A stretch of DNA of 64,000 nucleotides from Peribacillus huizhouensis (GTDB lineage Bacteria; Bacillota; Bacilli; Bacillales; DSM-1321). Position numbers and translations under genes: made by a program. The notes beneath the pieces are model-generated. The model had not been told where the DNA came from, searched no databases, and saw only the letters and a list, made by a program, of their open reading frames with translations. Each line of letters starts with the position of its first letter. Positions within the stretch are counted from its first letter, which is position 1. Below, one piece after another: positions 61,162-64,000 of this stretch. Location: contig NZ_JACJHX010000001.1 of the NCBI RefSeq assembly GCF_014138605.1, forward strand, positions 372,001 to 436,000. The letters are read 5' to 3'.

Positions 61162-62709
61162 TTATAACATTTCGCTCATTGTTTTTGCTTGCATATGCAA
61201 AATCAAATAATCTGGACCTCCAGCCTTTGAATCTGTCCCTGACATGTTGAAACCGCCAAATGGCTGATATCCAACAATAGCACCGGTACAAACTCGATTA
61301 AAATACAGATTTCCAACATGAAATTCTTTTTTGGCTCTTTGGATATGGTGACGGTCATTAGAGATCAATGCACCTGTTAAACCATAATCTGTATTATTCG
61401 CAATCTCCATCATATGATCGAAATCACGCGCTTTGCAAAAACCAACTACAGGCCCGAAGATTTCTTCCTGCATTAAACGTGATTTTTCATCTAAATCAGA
61501 AAAAATGGTAGGTTGAATAAAGTATCCCTTTGAATCGTCTCCTTCACCGCCAACTCTTAGCTTCCCTTCTTGCTTACCAATTTCGATATATTTCATAACT
61601 TTATTATATGAAGCTTGGTCAATAACTGGCCCCATATAATGACTCAATTTTTCTGGATTGCCCACTGTTATTCCTTGTGTTAATGCCACTGCTTTTTCTA
61701 ACACTTCATCATATACATCTTGATGAACGACTGCCCGTGAGCCTGCTGAACATTTTTGTCCAGAGTAACCGAATGCAGATTTGACAATGGAATCAGCTGC
61801 AAGATCTAAATCTGCATCACGATCTACTACAACTGTGTCTTTCCCGCCCATTTCAGCGATTACACGTTTCAACCAAATTTGCCCGGGTTGAACCTTTGCT
61901 GCACGCTCATAAATCCGACAACCTATTTCACGAGAGCCAGTAAAGCTTACGAAGCGTGTCTTTGGATGATCAATTAAATAATCGCCAATTTCACTTCCGT
62001 TTCCAGGTATATAATTAATGACACCAGCTGGCAAACCAGCCTCTTCGAGCACTTCTACAAATTTCGCGGCAATCACAGGCGTTGTATTCGCTGGTTTTAA
62101 TAAAATTGTATTTCCAGAAACAATTGCAGCGGCTGCCGTTCCAGCCATGATGGCTAATGGGAAATTAAATGGTGAAATAATCACACCGACGCCTAAAGGA
62201 ATATAGGTATATTGATTGATTTCTCCCGTTCGGCTCTGTACTTCTTTGCCGCTGCAAAGTTCAATCATTTGCCGTGCATAATATTCGAGGAAATCAATTG
62301 CTTCTGAAGTATCTCCATCCGCCTCACTCCAAGGTTTTCCTGCTTCTTTTACGAGATAGCTAGAAAATTCATGCTTGCGACGGCGAATAATCGCGGCTGC
62401 ACGAAATAATATGGTAGCACGTTCGCTTGGATTTTGATTGCTCCATGATTTAAAAGAGGAGAGCGCAGTCTGCATAGCTTTTTCAGCCAGTGCTTGATTT
62501 GCTTTTGAAACAGTACCAATTACTTCATCGATAACCGCAGGATTATATGAGATAATTTGTTCTTCTGTCTTAATCCTTTCCCCCCCAATAATTACCGGGT
62601 ATTCCTTTCCTAGTTCTGTTTGGACAAATGCTAATGCTTGTTCAAAATCTTTCTTATTTTTTTCAATCGAGAAATCTGTAAATGGTTCATGCTTATAATT
62701 GGCTGACAC
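61162..62709 (-). CDS. pruA: L-glutamate gamma-semialdehyde (P5C) dehydrogenase
   Basis: A 515-residue ALDH-superfamily enzyme that makes glutamate from P5C/glutamate semialdehyde. [29 protein letters not shown], the base Glu in [10 protein letters not shown], catalytic Cys in [12 protein letters not shown] and the family's [25 protein letters not shown] are all present. It starts at GTG, 8 bases after AAGGAGGG. Relatives are called RocA or PutC in Bacillus. It is in one unit with proline dehydrogenase. Confidence 0.94.
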   Translation of the reverse strand: MSANYKHEPFTDFSIEKNKKDFEQALAFVQTELGKEYPVIIGGERIKTEEQIISYNPAVIDEVIGTVSKANQALAEKAMQTALSSFKSWSNQNPSERATILFRAAAIIRRRKHEFSSYLVKEAGKPWSEADGDTSEAIDFLEYYARQMIELCSGKEVQSRTGEINQYTYIPLGVGVIISPFNFPLAIMAGTAAAAIVSGNTILLKPANTTPVIAAKFVEVLEEAGLPAGVINYIPGNGSEIGDYLIDHPKTRFVSFTGSREIGCRIYERAAKVQPGQIWLKRVIAEMGGKDTVVVDRDADLDLAADSIVKSAFGYSGQKCSAGSRAVVHQDVYDEVLEKAVALTQGITVGNPEKLSHYMGPVIDQASYNKVMKYIEIGKQEGKLRVGGEGDDSKGYFIQPTIFSDLDEKSRLMQEEIFGPVVGFCKARDFDHMMEIANNTDYGLTGALISNDRHHIQRAKKEFHVGNLYFNRVCTGAIVGYQPFGGFNMSGTDSKAGGPDYLILHMQAKTMSEML

Positions 62710-63025
62710 AGCTAATTCCCTCCTTGTATTATCAATCTTCTATATTCTCTTTTTCGTTCCACACTAACTTCGTCATGTCAGGAAAATCAGCACTAATCAT
62801 TCATTTGATTACTTTCCCTACTAATATATGTACGATGGACTGGCTATAAAAATGTATAAAATATAGATATGATCCAAATACAATTCATTCAGTCGTTTAA
62901 CTTTGAAAACAAGGATTGATTAAATTAGTACATGGAACCTTTATAAATGAACAAATAGAAAGAGCATGTTTCGAAAATGATTAATCAAAACATGCTCTTA
63001 TTATCATCAAAGATCATTCTATGAA
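62710..63025. other. Promoter region of pruA and a hairpin
   Basis: A stem, AAGAGCATGTTT/AAACATGCTCTT (62960-62999), with a loop of about 16 bases and a weak T tail on the minus strand, may terminate the GNAT gene at 63187. No gene was seen. Confidence 0.5.
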
Positions 63026-63168
63026 GTGAAACTTCAATCAGTAGGGGTTTCTCCCCCCTACTGATTGTTTGTTGAACCAATCGGGCTTTTACTGACAGTA
63101 ACCCCACCTATGCTTCTTCGTCCTCTAATTCTTGAGGTGGGTTTTTACTGCCCGTTAATGCGGGAAAA
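63026..63168 (+). repeat. R1 repeat copy (143 bp)
   Basis: GTGAAACTTCAATCAGTAGGGG with hairpin partner CCCCTACTGATTG, TTGAACCAATCGGGCTTTTAC, CCCCACC...GAGGTGGG stem, and right end CCCGTTAATGCGGGAAAAAA. It is the clearest compact copy with all stems intact. Confidence 0.85.
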
Positions 63169-63186
63169 AATGGCCTCGATATTGTA

Positions 63187-63597
63187 CTACAAATCTTTTT
63201 CCATAATAACGTAGGATTTACCTCCTTTTATAAAATTGGAGTTGGTAACTTGTAATCCAAATTTTTTATAAAAATCCACCTTATTCTTTCTAGCATTACA
63301 CCAGATTCTCTTTAACCCACGGTACTTTGCTTCCGTTATGACAAAGTCTAACAATGCACTTCCGTATCCCTTACCTTGTTCTTGTTGAAGAGTTGCAAAT
63401 TTTCGAAATTGACCTTCTTCATTATTTATAAAAAGTGAGATGACAGAAATTAATATATTTTCTTTAAAAAGACCAAAATGGATACCTAAATCATCATCTT
63501 CTAATTTTATAAAGTCAAAGGACCTATCCGGCCACATGACTTTATGCCTCAATTTCCATGCTTTTTCCTTATCTATTTTTGTAATCTCAATTTTCAC
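63187..63597 (-). CDS. GNAT family N-acetyltransferase
   Basis: A 136-residue acetyltransferase. WKLRHKVMWPDRSFDFIKLE is the substrate-side start, FRKFATLQQEQGKGYGSALLDFVI is the acetyl-CoA loop (QGKGYG), and WCNARKNKVDFYKKFGLQV follows. It starts at GTG after AGGAGG. The substrate is unknown. Confidence 0.87.
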   Translation of the reverse strand: MKIEITKIDKEKAWKLRHKVMWPDRSFDFIKLEDDDLGIHFGLFKENILISVISLFINNEEGQFRKFATLQQEQGKGYGSALLDFVITEAKYRGLKRIWCNARKNKVDFYKKFGLQVTNSNFIKGGKSYVIMEKDL

Positions 63598-63662
63598 GAT
63601 AACCTCCTAGTTATTATGAATTGCTCCACTTATGGCAGAAACCTGCCCTTTAACTTAAGCAT

Positions 63663-63706
63663 AAAAAAAGAGGATATTAGCTCATCTATTGAACTAATTA
63701 TCCTCT
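63663..63706 (-). terminator. Terminator of cdd
   Basis: On the minus strand AGAGGATA and TATCCTCT stem with a 22-base loop, followed by TTTTTTTAT. Confidence 0.8.
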
Positions 63707-63752
63707 AATAACCATCAATTAACAATATTCCTATAATTCAATAAAAATATTT

Positions 63753-64000
63753 TTACATTTCTAAATCTGTGAATGCGTAAGGTAATAATTCCCTTAAGGT
63801 CAATTCTAATATATCTTTCTTCTCGTTAGTTAAATAAACTGGCATTTCAGGTAAACAGAATTCTGCTAAAACTTGTCTGCAAATGCTACAAGGCGGAAGA
63901 AAATCTACCGTATCACCTGCGACAGCTATAGCCTGGAAATCACCTTTTTTATAACCTTTGGCTATTGCCGTAAAAATGGCCGTTCTCTCGGCACAATTAG
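63753..64000 (-). CDS. cdd: Cytidine deaminase, 3' part (cut by window end)
   Basis: The last 81 residues of a cytidine/deoxycytidine deaminase, which converts cytidine to uridine. The zinc-binding and catalytic motifs are visible: NCAERTAIF (CAE) at the cut edge and PPCSICRQVLAEF (PCxxC) further on. The start lies outside the window, about 50 residues upstream as judged from the usual length of near 130. The terminator at 63663 closes the transcript. Confidence 0.95.
   Translation of the reverse strand, partial: NCAERTAIFTAIAKGYKKGDFQAIAVAGDTVDFLPPCSICRQVLAEFCLPEMPVYLTNEKKDILELTLRELLPYAFTDLEM

Noticed and set aside
411..63168. CRISPR array
   Set aside because: The repeats R1-R3 are dispersed over the whole window at irregular distances and differ in length; there is no regular spacer pattern and no cas gene.

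Overview
The window is 64 kb of low-GC chromosome from an endospore-forming member of the Bacillaceae; the genus cannot be fixed from sequence alone. Evidence for this placement includes close matches to Bacillus-type families (YidC2 with a MifM-like leader, NiaP, HelD, CwlO, YvrJ, YpzG, YezD, Spo0E and FbpA-like peptides, a Ytm/Tcy sulfur operon), strong AGGAGG ribosome binding sites, sigma-A promoters with 17-base spacers, and two S-box (SAM-I) riboswitches. Nothing looks like a prophage, an integrative element or a CRISPR locus. It is ordinary chromosome with many small dispersed repeats.

Layout. 1-4.2 kb: cold shock protein, YvrJ, a glycerophosphodiesterase, a Pro/Gly-rich repeat protein, then a MifM-like arrest peptide in front of yidC2. 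4.2-7.7 kb: cyanophycin synthetase and cyanophycinase, overlapping by 4 bases. 7.9-15.1 kb: peptide uptake (binding protein, M42 aminopeptidase, App-type ABC transporter). 15.5-18 kb: thioesterase, GNAT enzyme, Spo0E-like and FbpA-like peptides. 18.4 kb: an S-box with promoter and terminator but no gene behind it. 18.6-28 kb: niacin permease, HelD, a candidate small RNA, aldehyde dehydrogenase, POT peptide transporter, M29 aminopeptidase. 28-31.6 kb: DUF218 protein, LD-carboxypeptidase, a small unknown gene with a broken neighbour, and an S-box-controlled yezD. 31.9-38.2 kb: a seven-gene operon for uptake and oxidation of sulfur compounds (YtmO, YtnJ, YtmI-like, TcyK, L, M, N). 38.4-39.8 kb: amino-acid permease. 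40.3-46.7 kb: a six-gene operon joining a Pot-type ABC importer with a nucleoside hydrolase and an adenine deaminase. 46.9-51.7 kb: DUF2294-like protein, a secreted cationic protein, YpzG, PncB, a PBP4B-type serine hydrolase. 52.4-58.8 kb: P1B-4 metal ATPase with PerR-like and Fur-like boxes, YxcD-like pair, CwlO-type endopeptidase, Gfo/Idh oxidoreductase. 59-64 kb: SDR, proline dehydrogenase, P5C dehydrogenase, GNAT enzyme, and the 3' part of cytidine deaminase, cut by the window end.

Three dispersed repeat families fill many gaps. Family R1 (at least 12 copies, 46-432 bp) has a conserved left end with a G-run hairpin and a right end with a CCG-TTAATG-CGG hairpin. Its longest copies keep a short coding tail and a structured 3' region that resemble the tnpB/omega-RNA end of IS200/IS605 elements. 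Family R2 consists of 41-125 bp palindromes with GAGG-TGTCC arms, probably acting as bidirectional terminators. Family R3 consists of 105-219 bp Bacillaceae-type repeats.

The strongest regulatory find is the 95-codon MifM-like ORF whose last codons can pair with the yidC2 Shine-Dalgarno. The most unusual structural find is the R1 series of progressively shortened elements. The themes of the region are peptide, amino-acid, sulfur and nucleobase scavenging plus nitrogen storage as cyanophycin, suited to a spore former in nutrient-variable habitats (inference).
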